DNA of 8,159 bases from the NCBI GenBank assembly GCA_964631295.1, contig CAZVXI010000144.1, positions 1-8,159 of the forward strand, given 5' to 3'. This document shows positions 1 to 6,497 of the stretch, in pieces. The notes beneath the pieces are model-generated. The model searched no databases and was not told where the DNA came from. It saw nothing but the letters and a program-made list of their open reading frames with translations. Each line of letters begins with the position of its first letter. Within the stretch, counting starts at the first letter, position 1. Origin of the DNA: CAZVXI01 sp964631295. GTDB taxonomy: Bacteria; Planctomycetota; Phycisphaerae; Phycisphaerales; SM1A02. Made by a program: the position numbers and the translations under genes.

Positions 1-450
1 GTCCGGCCGCACCCCGATGAAACAGATGCGTATGAACTGCTCGACGGGCACCATCGCGCTGAGGTGTTGCGCGATCTCGGGTGTGCGTCGGCAGCATGCG
101 ATGTGTGGGATGTGGATGATGCGCAAGCGACGATGCTGCTCGCGACGCTCAATCGTCTGCATGGTTCGGATGATCCCACTCGGCGGGGGAGGCTGCTTGC
201 GAAGGTCAGCGCGCAGGTCGGCCGAGATCGCGCTGCGGCGCTGCTGCCCGACACGCGCGAGCAGATCGCCCGGCTGGTCGAGGCCGCCAAACGCCCGCCG
301 CCGAAGATCGCGCCTGCGCCTGATGTGTCAGACATGCCGCACGCGCTGACGTTTTTTCTTTCTCATGCGAATCGCTCGAAGGTGCTCGCGAGGCTGCGCG
401 AGATTGATCCGGACGATCGCGAGCGTGCGCTGCTCGCGCTGCTGGAGTGA
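1..450 (+). CDS. ParB/Srx-like nuclease-fold domain protein, 5'-truncated by window edge
   Basis: The frame is open from base 1 and stops at 448-450, giving 149 visible residues; the true start lies upstream. The first visible stretch reads RPHPDETDAYELLDGHHRAE, which matches the ParB/Srx-fold core 'Y-x-L-x-DG-x-HR' (D15, G16, H17, H18, R19 by visible numbering), the conserved phosphate/nucleotide-binding turn of ParB N-terminal domains. It is followed by a helix (AEVLRDLG), a short strand (CDVWDV) and a 'LLATLNRLHGSDDP' segment that I associate with ParB-like proteins of phage and planctomycete loci. A Pro-rich hinge (PPPKIAPAP) leads to a helical C-terminal tail. Known: the fold serves in CTP-binding segregation proteins and also in phage DNA-binding or nicking proteins. 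Inferred: the position before TerS/TerL suggests a phage DNA-transaction role rather than chromosome segregation, and no ParA is visible. The GTG at 64 is internal to the fold, not a start. Confidence 0.8.
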   Translation, partial: VRPHPDETDAYELLDGHHRAEVLRDLGCASAACDVWDVDDAQATMLLATLNRLHGSDDPTRRGRLLAKVSAQVGRDRAAALLPDTREQIARLVEAAKRPPPKIAPAPDVSDMPHALTFFLSHANRSKVLARLREIDPDDRERALLALLE

Positions 451-523
451 GCGAGCGTGTTCCTTCGATTGTGCCGCGAGAAATCACTGCAAGTCTCCCA
501 CCAAAGCCCCCCACGGACATCCC

Positions 524-1048
524 ATGCCATACCCACGACGAAACGGAACGAGAACGATCGCGCGCGAGCGTGATTCACACACACCCATCGAAGCGACGCG
601 CGAACCGCTGCTGGAACAGGTTGTTGCCGGCGAACGCAACGCGATCGAGCTGGCCGAGCACAATGGCTGGTCGCTCGTGCAGATTGCGCGCTGGATGACG
701 CATCCGGGCAACCGCGCTGTGCTGAGCCAGTTGGCAGCGCTGGAAGATGCGCGTGCGCACCTGCTGCTGAGCCGCTACCGGGCGACGGCAGCGATTCAGC
801 TCGCTGCGATCGCATGCAGTGCCGAGCCCAACGAAACCTCGCGCAAGGCGTGCACCGACCTGCTGCAACTCGGGCTCGACATCACGCCGGGCACGCCGGG
901 CGGATCATCTGATGCGCCATCAAGCATGCCGACCGGTTCGGTTCCGTCACCGGAGGCGATCCTCGCGACGCTGGAATCGCTCGGGAGCGATCCGAAGCAG
1001 CAGGAGCAGCAGCAGCAGGAGGAGGAATCAAAAGATGCAATCGCATGA
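524..1048 (+). CDS. Candidate small terminase subunit (TerS-like helix-turn-helix protein)
   Basis: This frame encodes 174 residues. ATG 524 was chosen because the frame upstream of it codes low-complexity Arg/Cys-rich sequence overlapping the ParB-like gene; the ribosome site before it is weak. Residues 1-20 are basic. Residues 37-59 (ERNAIELAEHNGWSLVQIARWMT) look like a helix-turn-helix. Residues 64-118 are helical and end in SRKACTDLLQLGL, a pattern like the oligomerisation helices of small terminases. A Pro/Gly/Ser-rich linker (about 120-150) precedes a tail rich in Gln and Glu (about 163-170). Known: TerS recognises packaging sites and feeds DNA to TerL, and is usually encoded immediately upstream of it. 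The 14-base overlap with TerL supports translational coupling. Sequence alone does not prove the assignment; a generic phage HTH regulator is the alternative. The TerS label rests mainly on size, HTH and position. Confidence 0.65.
   Translation: MPYPRRNGTRTIARERDSHTPIEATREPLLEQVVAGERNAIELAEHNGWSLVQIARWMTHPGNRAVLSQLAALEDARAHLLLSRYRATAAIQLAAIACSAEPNETSRKACTDLLQLGLDITPGTPGGSSDAPSSMPTGSVPSPEAILATLESLGSDPKQQEQQQQEEESKDAIA
997..1026 (+). repeat. CAG/AGG-type trinucleotide-rich tract at TerS 3' end
   Basis: This tract is made mostly of GCAG/CAG and then AGG units. It encodes the Gln/Glu tail of the TerS candidate and ends in the Shine-Dalgarno of TerL. It is short and imperfect, so slippage is possible but not shown. 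Confidence 0.55.
1017..1025 (+). promoter_or_regulatory. Shine-Dalgarno site for TerL
   Basis: AGGAGGAGG lies 9 bases before ATG 1035 and is a strong match to the anti-SD sequence. It decides the TerL start: the frame is open much further upstream (to about 819), but that part only shadows the TerS gene and encodes Arg/Ser-rich low-complexity sequence. The site sits within TerS codons, so TerL initiation depends on, or competes with, ribosomes finishing TerS. Confidence 0.8.
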
Positions 1049-2609
1049 TGCACTCGAAGCGCGGCTTGATCCCGCGCGCGATCAACACTTTGCCCGGCGT
1101 GCGGCGCGCGATGTCCGGCCTGGAACGCCCAATCAGTTGCATGCGTGGGTTCGCATCGTGCTCGGTTTCGATGTGCCGCGAATCCCGATCGCGGAAGGCA
1201 GCGATGCGCCGTTCGATTACCTGTGCCATGCGTACTTCGAGGATCGGCGCCCGCGCGATTGCGTGGTGTGGGCGAATCGAGGTGGCGGCAAGACACAGCT
1301 CGGCGCGATCGCCACACTGCTTGATCTGCTCTTCAAGCCCGGCGTTCAGGTGCGGATTCTCGGCGGGTCGTTCGAGCAGTCATCACGCATGTACGCGTAT
1401 CTGCGATCGATGCTGGATGCAGATGATCTTTTCAAGGATCTGCTCAGCGATGCGCCGACAGGCCGACGTGTCACGCTGCGCAACGGATCAATGGTGGAGG
1501 TGCTCAGCCAGTCGGAGCGGGCGGTGCGAGGCCAGCGTGTTCACAAGTTGCGCTGCGATGAGGTCGAACTGTTCGAGCCCGATGTCTGGCGGGCAGCACA
1601 GTTGATTACGCGCAGCGGGATGTGCGGCGATGTGCATGTGCATGGTGCGATCGAGACGATGAGCACGATGCATCGGCCGTTCGGATTGATGCAGCGGCTG
1701 ATTGATGATCAGGGCGACGTATCTGCCGATCATGCAGACGGGCCATCACCCGTGTTGCGGCGAGTGTTTCGCTGGTCGGTGCTCGATGTCCTCGAGCGGT
1801 GCCCGCCCCGGCGTCCCTGTGAAGGCTGCGCATTGTGGGATGAATGCGGCGGACGAGCCCGGCAGGCGCGCGGGTTTGTGCGCATCGACGATGTGATACA
1901 GCAGAAGTCGCGTGTCGGGTGGGACACCTGGCAGAGCGAGATGCTCTGCGATCGGCCGCGGCGCAGCGATGCGGTGTACCCGTACTTCTCTGATGAAACC
2001 CACGTGCGCGCCTTCGATGCGCCATCTGCCACGCCACCGGAAGACGACGATGATGATGAAGCGGGCGATGCGGGCGATGCAGCGGTGTGGATCGGCGGGC
2101 TGGATTTTGGTTATCGGGCGCCGACAGTGCTGCTGTGGGCGTTCGTGGATGGCGATGATGTGCTGCACATCGTGGATGAACTCGTCGCGCGGGGCTGCTC
2201 GACGGAGCAGATCATCAAGCAGGTGCGAGAGCGGCCCTGGCCTGAACCGGCGTGGATCGGAGCGGACCCGGCAGGGCACCAGGTGACTGAGCATCTCGGA
2301 CGTTCACTGATCAGCCAGTGGCGCGAGGCGGGGGTCGATATTCGCACGCGTTTCGGGCGGATCGACGCGGGCGTGGCTGCCGTGGCTCGCAGGATTCGTG
2401 ATGCGCGCGGCGTGTCGAGCATCATGATCCACCAACGATGCACATCGCTGGTCGAATCGCTGGCGTTGTACCGGTATCCGGACGGATCGGCCGACCTCGA
2501 TGCTGCATCTCCTGTAAAGGATGGTGCGGACCACGCAGCCGACGCACTGCGCTACATGGTGGTGAATCTGGATGGCCTCGCCGCAGCCCTGGCGATGCGG
2601 CAATATTGA
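1035..2609 (+). CDS. Phage terminase large subunit (packaging ATPase-nuclease)
   Basis: The product is 524 residues, a usual TerL length. TerL is the ATP-driven motor that threads DNA into the procapsid and cuts it at the start and end of packaging. The ATPase half shows a Walker A loop at 80-87 (ANRGGGKT, K86, T87), an Arg-rich stretch and a Walker B with D175-E176 (LRCDEVELF). A 'TMSTM' segment near 208-212 may be the coupling motif. The nuclease half has the RNase H-like acidic triad: D357 (GGLDFGYRAP), D411 (IGADPAG) and D503 (DGADHAADALRYM, with D496 and D499 nearby). Between the halves lie a four-cysteine cluster (C256, C262, C265, C271), then FVRIDDVIQQK and WQSEMLCDRPRRSDAVYP, which I recognise as a linker typical of this TerL subgroup, and an acidic run (EDDDDDE, 336-342). 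The gene overlaps TerS by 14 bases. All catalytic residues appear intact, so it does not look decayed. No portal gene follows. Confidence 0.93.
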   Translation: MQSHDALEARLDPARDQHFARRAARDVRPGTPNQLHAWVRIVLGFDVPRIPIAEGSDAPFDYLCHAYFEDRRPRDCVVWANRGGGKTQLGAIATLLDLLFKPGVQVRILGGSFEQSSRMYAYLRSMLDADDLFKDLLSDAPTGRRVTLRNGSMVEVLSQSERAVRGQRVHKLRCDEVELFEPDVWRAAQLITRSGMCGDVHVHGAIETMSTMHRPFGLMQRLIDDQGDVSADHADGPSPVLRRVFRWSVLDVLERCPPRRPCEGCALWDECGGRARQARGFVRIDDVIQQKSRVGWDTWQSEMLCDRPRRSDAVYPYFSDETHVRAFDAPSATPPEDDDDDEAGDAGDAAVWIGGLDFGYRAPTVLLWAFVDGDDVLHIVDELVARGCSTEQIIKQVRERPWPEPAWIGADPAGHQVTEHLGRSLISQWREAGVDIRTRFGRIDAGVAAVARRIRDARGVSSIMIHQRCTSLVESLALYRYPDGSADLDAASPVKDGADHAADALRYMVVNLDGLAAALAMRQY

Positions 2610-2631
2610 GTAGATGGGCTGCATCGGGGCA

Positions 2632-2673
2632 GTGTTCGCATGCTGTTTGCGAGTTTTGGCGCTCTGCGAACAC
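2632..2673. repeat. 9-bp perfect inverted repeat after TerL
   Basis: The arms GTGTTCGCA (2632-2640) and TGCGAACAC (2665-2673) are exact reverse complements separated by 24 bases, starting 23 bases after the TerL stop. There is no T-run after the second arm, so it is not a standard intrinsic terminator. It could be an RNA hairpin that stabilises or attenuates the TerL transcript, or a spaced binding site. Confidence 0.55.
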
Positions 2674-2750
2674 AACGTGAGCGCGTCAAGGTGGGCAAGG
2701 TGTTTGCTGGGTGTCTGGGGGGCGGTTGTGTGGAGTTCGGCAACTAATCC

Positions 2751-2779
2751 TTGACAGTCTCTTCAGGCCGAAGTATATG
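2751..2779 (+). promoter_or_regulatory. Sigma70-type promoter for the secreted multidomain protein gene
   Basis: A perfect -35 box TTGACA (2751-2756) is followed by a 17-base spacer and TATATG (2774-2779, four of six matches to TATAAT). Transcription would start near 2786 and give a leader of about 255 bases before ATG 3042. It separates this gene from the packaging cassette and implies independent transcription. Confidence 0.55.
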
Positions 2780-2882
2780 AAGAAGGTGGAACGGTTTCGT
2801 CCTCAGTGGGAGGGCGGAGAAGGACAACACATTGGTTTGGATTTGAGACAGGAACAGGCACTCACCGTGGGGGTGGGTCCGG

Positions 2883-2894
2883 GCTGACGTCAGC
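2883..2894. repeat. 12-bp perfect palindrome in leader
   Basis: GCTGACGTCAGC is its own reverse complement. It lies about 100 bases downstream of the predicted transcription start. It could be an operator for a dimeric regulator or the stem of a leader hairpin. A palindrome of this length can also occur by chance. Confidence 0.4.
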
Positions 2895-2987
2895 AGCGCG
2901 GTTGTTCTGTGACAGTCTCGATGAGAGGACACAGGGTCAGTTTTCGCAAAAAAGTCGTTCCAGCGTAATTATTTTCATTTTCGTTCC

Positions 2988-2999
2988 CTGCTGCAGCAG
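2988..2999. repeat. 12-bp perfect palindrome before the 3042 start
   Basis: CTGCTGCAGCAG is its own reverse complement and lies 42 bases before ATG 3042. The simple CTG/CAG composition makes it weaker evidence of function than the palindrome at 2883. Confidence 0.35.
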
Positions 3000-3041
3000 T
3001 GATGCTGTGGCCAGAATGCCTTTTGATTTGGAGGAGGCAAC

Positions 3042-6000
3042 ATGGGGTGTAACACCAGAGATTTGACATTGGCCGCGTCAACAGCGTCGGCCGCCGTACT
3101 CGTCTGTACGGCACCGGTACTTGGCCAGGCCAATACCGATGAAGTAGTGGCAAAACAGTCCACGATCAGTGCTGCAGATGCGCAGGCACTGAAAGAAAAG
3201 ATGACAAGCCAGGAGTTCCTCGATGCTGAAATCCGTCGCCTGACGGAACTCAAGCGACAGGAACTGGCCAACCAGCCCCGTCGTCGTGGTCCTGCCCAGC
3301 AGGGTGCGATGCGTGGCGGCGGCAGCGGCGGTGAAGACTGCGCAACGGCCGAGCCGGTCGTGCTCGGCGTCGGCGGGATGAACGAAGACATCGTTCTCTC
3401 CGGCGACACCAGTGGTGCCGTCGATGACCTCAACGACATTCCCGATTGCGACTACGGCATCAGTGGTGCGCCTGACCTCGTGTATGTCTGGACGCCGGAT
3501 ACCGATGGTATTCTCAGCGCCTCGACCTGCTCGGATGCAGCGTACGACACGAAGCTGTACATCTACGAGAACACCTGCGGCGACGACGATGCGATCGTCG
3601 GTTGCGATGATGACACCGGCGGATGCGCGGGCTTCACGTCGCAGATTGCAGGCGTGTCTGTCACGGCTGGCAATCAGTATTACATCGTGGTTGACGGCTG
3701 GAATGCCGGCTCATCAGGCACATTCAACCTCACGCTGGGCTACGCCAACCCGGCCGGTGCTGCTGATACCTGTGAAGAAGCCAATGACATCTTCGCAGCA
3801 GGTGGCGTCGATCCGTGGGAGTTCCCGCTGACGATTACCGGCTCGACGGCTGCGGCCAACGATGACTACAACGAAGTCTGCCCGTACACGACGACCGGCG
3901 CGCCGGACGTTGTGTACACATTCGAGACGGGTGCTGCGGGCACGTTCCCCGAGACGATCTCGATCGATCTGTGCCAGGGCAACACCAACTACGACTCGAA
4001 GGTGTATGTCTGGAAGTTCTCGTGCGAAGGTTCTGTCGTTGGCTGCAACGATGATGCCTGCACATCGGCTTCCGGCCAGCCGTTCGTGTCGCAGATTCCG
4101 TCGATCGAACTCGATTCGAACTCCACGTACTTCGTGGTGGTCGATGGCTGGTCGGGCGCGGACCTTGGCACGTTCTTCATGACCATCGACGATGCGACGC
4201 CGCCTCCGCCGGCCCCGACATGCTCGGGTAGTTCGGGTGCGCCGTTCTCCGCGGCGGTCGATTCGACTGCTGGCGTCGGGTTCCGCCTGTCCGAGCCGGA
4301 ATTCGGCTTCACGCAGGTAAGCAAGCTCGACCTCTCGAATGCCACGTCCATCAGCGAAATGCGCTGGTGGGGCACCAACCTCGAACTCGACCCGACAACC
4401 GGGTTGCTTGATCCGACCGCTTCGTGCGATGGCAGCGCCAGCACGTATGACGTTGTGATCTTCGACGACCTGTTCGGCGCTCCGGGTGCGGAACGCTGCC
4501 GCTACAGCGGCGTTTCACCGGTGGTGACCGGCACAGAGTTCTTCCCGCTGGCTGCGTTCGAGAACCTGGAGATCATCCAGTACGATCTGGACCTCGCGGG
4601 TATGACCAACGAAGCAACAGGCGAAGTTGGCTGCCAGACGCTCGGCGGCTGGGTGGCGATCACGGGTAATGCGGAAGCAGTCGGCCTCGAACCGGTCTGC
4701 GCGTTCCTGTGGGCAACCTCAGCGCTCCGCGACACGGAAGTCGGCTCGCTGACGATCTCCGGCGGTGCAGTGACCGAAAGCCAGGACATCCTTTCGTTCT
4801 GCGGCCTCGGCTTTGCATTGAACCCAGGTCAGCAGACTGGTGCATGCTGTTCCGAATCGACGGGCTTCCCGTTTGATGATGGACCGTGTGAAGATGGCTT
4901 TATCGCCACTGACTGCCAGAACCTGTTCGCAGGTGAAGCATTCCCGTTCGTCGCATGCGATGAAATCGAATGCTTCGTGACGCAGGGTGCATGCTGCATC
5001 GGCGATACCGGTGATGCCAATGAGTTCCAGTGCCTCGGTGTCATGTCTGTTGATGACTGTGACTCCATGGCCGCTGGCCTCGGCGTTGACCCGGCTGACT
5101 TCGAGTGGAAGCCTGAAAACGGCTGCTTCGAGTGTGATGTGGCTCCGCCGGCTGGCGACAACTGCGGCAACGCGATTGTCGTGACCGATGGCAGCACCAC
5201 GCTGTTCAGCACCGTGGGTGCAACGCTGGAAGATGGCGAATCCGCCAGCGTCTCCTGCACGGGCGGTACCGGCAACAACTCCGTCTGGGCGTCGTTCACG
5301 GCCCCGGCTGGCGAAGCTCTGCTGGTCACCTTCGATACCTGCGGCAGCGCTCTGGACACCATCCTGACTGCATGGGATGCATGCCCGGGTGATGACGGTG
5401 CTGAACTGGCCTGTAACGATGACTCGTGCGGTCTTCAGTCTGAGATCCAGGTGATTGTCGAGCCGGGTGAAACCGTGCTCATCCGCGGGACCGGTTGGAA
5501 CGATGCACAGGGTCCGTTCGTCCTGAACGTGACATCTGAAGCGATTCCGCCGGCTGCCTGCTGCACCGACAGCGGCTGTGTGATCGTTGACTCGCCGAGC
5601 GAGTGTGATGCCCTCAGCGGTGCATATCGCCTGGGTATCGGCGACTGTGCTGATGCACACTGCAACGACACCTGCGAAACCGCAGACTCGACGTCGCTGG
5701 CTGGTATCAGCGCTACCCCGACGACCCTGAATGTGACCACCGGTGCGGGCGTTGAGGATGGGTTCTTTGCCGATTCCTCATGCTGGGTTTCGTCCGGCGG
5801 TAATCAGGCTGCGTGGTACACGTTCGTTGCTCCGTGCGATGGCGATTTCAGCGCCGTCACGACGGCGGCGATTGACACTGAGATGCTGCTCTTCGATGTG
5901 ACGGAAGGCTGCCCGGTTGCGGGTGAACTGACCCAGATCGCCGAAGGCTGCGATGACCAGTGTGTCGCAGGCGGCTTCTCGGCATGCATCCAGGATATTC

Positions 6001-6287
6001 CGCTCGTCGCGGGCAACACCTATGCTCTGCGTGTGGCTGCCTTCGGTGCTGGCACGCTCAGTGGCGCTCCTGTGGATGTGGACATCCAGGGTGTGGACTG
6101 CGGCGGCGGCGGCGTGGACTGCCCGGGTGATGCCACCGGCGACCTCACGGTCGGCCTGGCAGACCTGCTTGCTGTGTTGTCCGCATGGGGCACCACGGAT
6201 GCTGACGCAGATGTTGACGACAGTGGTTTGGTCGGCCTCGGCGACCTGCTCGCGGTTCTGTCAGCATGGGGCACTTCCTGCGAGTAA
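3042..6287 (+). CDS. Secreted multidomain PPC-like/Cys-rich protein with C-terminal dockerin-type segment
   Basis: The product is 1081 residues. ATG 3042 follows GGAGGAGG (3030-3037) by four bases and starts a signal-peptide-like stretch: LAASTASAAVLVCTAPVLGQA is hydrophobic with likely cleavage near 28-30. Residues 40-97 form a charged helix, then a Gly/Arg-rich hinge. Four PPC-like beta-sandwich modules follow at about 100-233, 244-385, 705-832 and 877-1016, recognised by 'DTKLYIYE', 'GCDDD' and 'YYIVVDGW'-type strands. Between modules 2 and 3 sit an unassigned beta-rich domain (394-595) and two Cys-rich modules (600-644, 649-698); a third Cys-rich module is at 838-874. The C-terminus holds two calcium-type loops (D1030-D1041, and the canonical D1057-x-D-x-S-G at 1057-1068), each followed by DLLAVLSAWG. 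I infer an exported adhesion, matrix or surface protein; no catalytic motif is visible. It has its own promoter upstream and terminator downstream. Confidence 0.9.
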   Translation: MGCNTRDLTLAASTASAAVLVCTAPVLGQANTDEVVAKQSTISAADAQALKEKMTSQEFLDAEIRRLTELKRQELANQPRRRGPAQQGAMRGGGSGGEDCATAEPVVLGVGGMNEDIVLSGDTSGAVDDLNDIPDCDYGISGAPDLVYVWTPDTDGILSASTCSDAAYDTKLYIYENTCGDDDAIVGCDDDTGGCAGFTSQIAGVSVTAGNQYYIVVDGWNAGSSGTFNLTLGYANPAGAADTCEEANDIFAAGGVDPWEFPLTITGSTAAANDDYNEVCPYTTTGAPDVVYTFETGAAGTFPETISIDLCQGNTNYDSKVYVWKFSCEGSVVGCNDDACTSASGQPFVSQIPSIELDSNSTYFVVVDGWSGADLGTFFMTIDDATPPPPAPTCSGSSGAPFSAAVDSTAGVGFRLSEPEFGFTQVSKLDLSNATSISEMRWWGTNLELDPTTGLLDPTASCDGSASTYDVVIFDDLFGAPGAERCRYSGVSPVVTGTEFFPLAAFENLEIIQYDLDLAGMTNEATGEVGCQTLGGWVAITGNAEAVGLEPVCAFLWATSALRDTEVGSLTISGGAVTESQDILSFCGLGFALNPGQQTGACCSESTGFPFDDGPCEDGFIATDCQNLFAGEAFPFVACDEIECFVTQGACCIGDTGDANEFQCLGVMSVDDCDSMAAGLGVDPADFEWKPENGCFECDVAPPAGDNCGNAIVVTDGSTTLFSTVGATLEDGESASVSCTGGTGNNSVWASFTAPAGEALLVTFDTCGSALDTILTAWDACPGDDGAELACNDDSCGLQSEIQVIVEPGETVLIRGTGWNDAQGPFVLNVTSEAIPPAACCTDSGCVIVDSPSECDALSGAYRLGIGDCADAHCNDTCETADSTSLAGISATPTTLNVTTGAGVEDGFFADSSCWVSSGGNQAAWYTFVAPCDGDFSAVTTAAIDTEMLLFDVTEGCPVAGELTQIAEGCDDQCVAGGFSACIQDIPLVAGNTYALRVAAFGAGTLSGAPVDVDIQGVDCGGGGVDCPGDATGDLTVGLADLLAVLSAWGTTDADADVDDSGLVGLGDLLAVLSAWGTSCE
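6150..6274 (+). repeat. Internal duplication encoding the two dockerin-type half-repeats
   Basis: Bases 6150-6193 and 6231-6274 are near-identical 44-base copies offset by 81 bases (27 codons). They encode VGLADLLAVLSAWGT and VGLGDLLAVLSAWGT. Differences are mostly at third positions, consistent with an old in-frame duplication kept under protein-level selection, as in classical dockerin type I repeats. Confidence 0.8.
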
Positions 6288-6298
6288 GCCTCGGTGAA

Positions 6299-6328
6299 GC
6301 ATCTGACGCAGACGCGTCAACCTGATGC
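6299..6328 (+). other. Small bulged hairpin between stop codon and terminator
   Basis: TGACGC (6304-6309) pairs with GCGTCA (6314-6319) around an AGAC loop. GCATC (6299-6303) can pair with GATGC (6324-6328) outside a four-base bulge. It has no T-run of its own. It may stabilise the mRNA 3' end ahead of the terminator, or be incidental. Confidence 0.35.
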
Positions 6329-6334
6329 AACAAC

Positions 6335-6374
6335 AAGGCCCTCGATCTTCGGATCGAGGGCCTTTTCTTTTTTT
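6335..6374 (+). terminator. Strong intrinsic (Rho-independent) terminator
   Basis: A perfect 13-bp stem (AAGGCCCTCGATC at 6335-6347 with its complement at 6352-6364) is closed by a TTCG tetraloop. It is followed by a T-rich tail, with one C at 6367, running to 6374. It lies 48 bases after the stop of the 1081-residue protein gene and insulates the protease gene downstream. Confidence 0.95.
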
Positions 6375-6454
6375 GTCGCAGCAGATCTGGTCAGGCCGCT
6401 CTTTGTTGCGTTCATCTTCCCATCTTCACATGCAAGTGGTGCCCATTTCGCTGG

Positions 6455-6479
6455 CTTGTGGTGAATCCACGAGTACACT
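6455..6479 (+). promoter_or_regulatory. Weak candidate promoter/operator for the protease gene
   Basis: Because a strong terminator lies upstream, the protease gene needs its own promoter between 6375 and 6512. The best candidate -10 is TACACT (6474-6479, four of six matches), which would give a leader of about 27 bases. No good -35 stands at 16-18 bases upstream. Directly before it, CTTGTGG and CCACGAG (6455-6461 and 6467-6473) form an imperfect dyad with one wobble pair, possibly an activator or repressor site. Confidence 0.2.
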
Positions 6480-6497
6480 TCATGCGGAGAGGTCTCT

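Larger units (their letters stand above)
2610..3041. other. Intergenic junction between packaging module and secretome genes
   Basis: No convincing gene is seen on either strand here. Bases 2610-2750 are G-rich on the plus strand and hold an inverted repeat but no U-tract terminator. From 2751 there is a promoter and a long AT-richer leader for the gene at 3042, with two 12-bp palindromes (2883-2894, 2988-2999). The 10-mer TGACAGTCTC occurs twice, at 2752-2761 (overlapping the -35 box) and 2910-2919. No tRNA, integrase or clear attachment duplication is visible, although this is where a phage/host boundary would have to lie if there is one. Confidence 0.6.

Noticed and set aside
365..523. Upstream ATG extending the TerS candidate by 53 codons
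   Set aside because: It would overlap the ParB-like gene by 86 bases and encodes Arg/Cys-rich low-complexity sequence; ATG 524 gives a normal protein start.
447..698. GTG start overlapping the ParB-like stop (GTGA), 83 codons
   Set aside because: The overlap resembles translational coupling, but most of the product is out of frame with the convincing TerS-like protein and has no family-like features.
2691..2732. G-rich run as a possible G-quadruplex
   Set aside because: The G-runs are unevenly spaced, with one loop of about 14 bases, so a stable quadruplex is unlikely.
2943..2971. Second promoter candidate (TTCGCA, 17 bases, TAATTA)
   Set aside because: The -10 box matches the consensus at only two of six positions, and the promoter at 2751 is much better.
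2806..3066. Possible 86-codon leader peptide starting at GTG 2806 and overlapping the 3042 start
   Set aside because: There is no Shine-Dalgarno, the composition is unlike a real peptide gene, and it runs out of frame into the next gene.
4719..5660. Long open frame on the minus strand (313 codons)
   Set aside because: It lies wholly inside the 1081-residue protein gene. The plus-strand frame has clear domains and repeats, while this translation shows none; GC-rich codon bias explains the open antisense frame.
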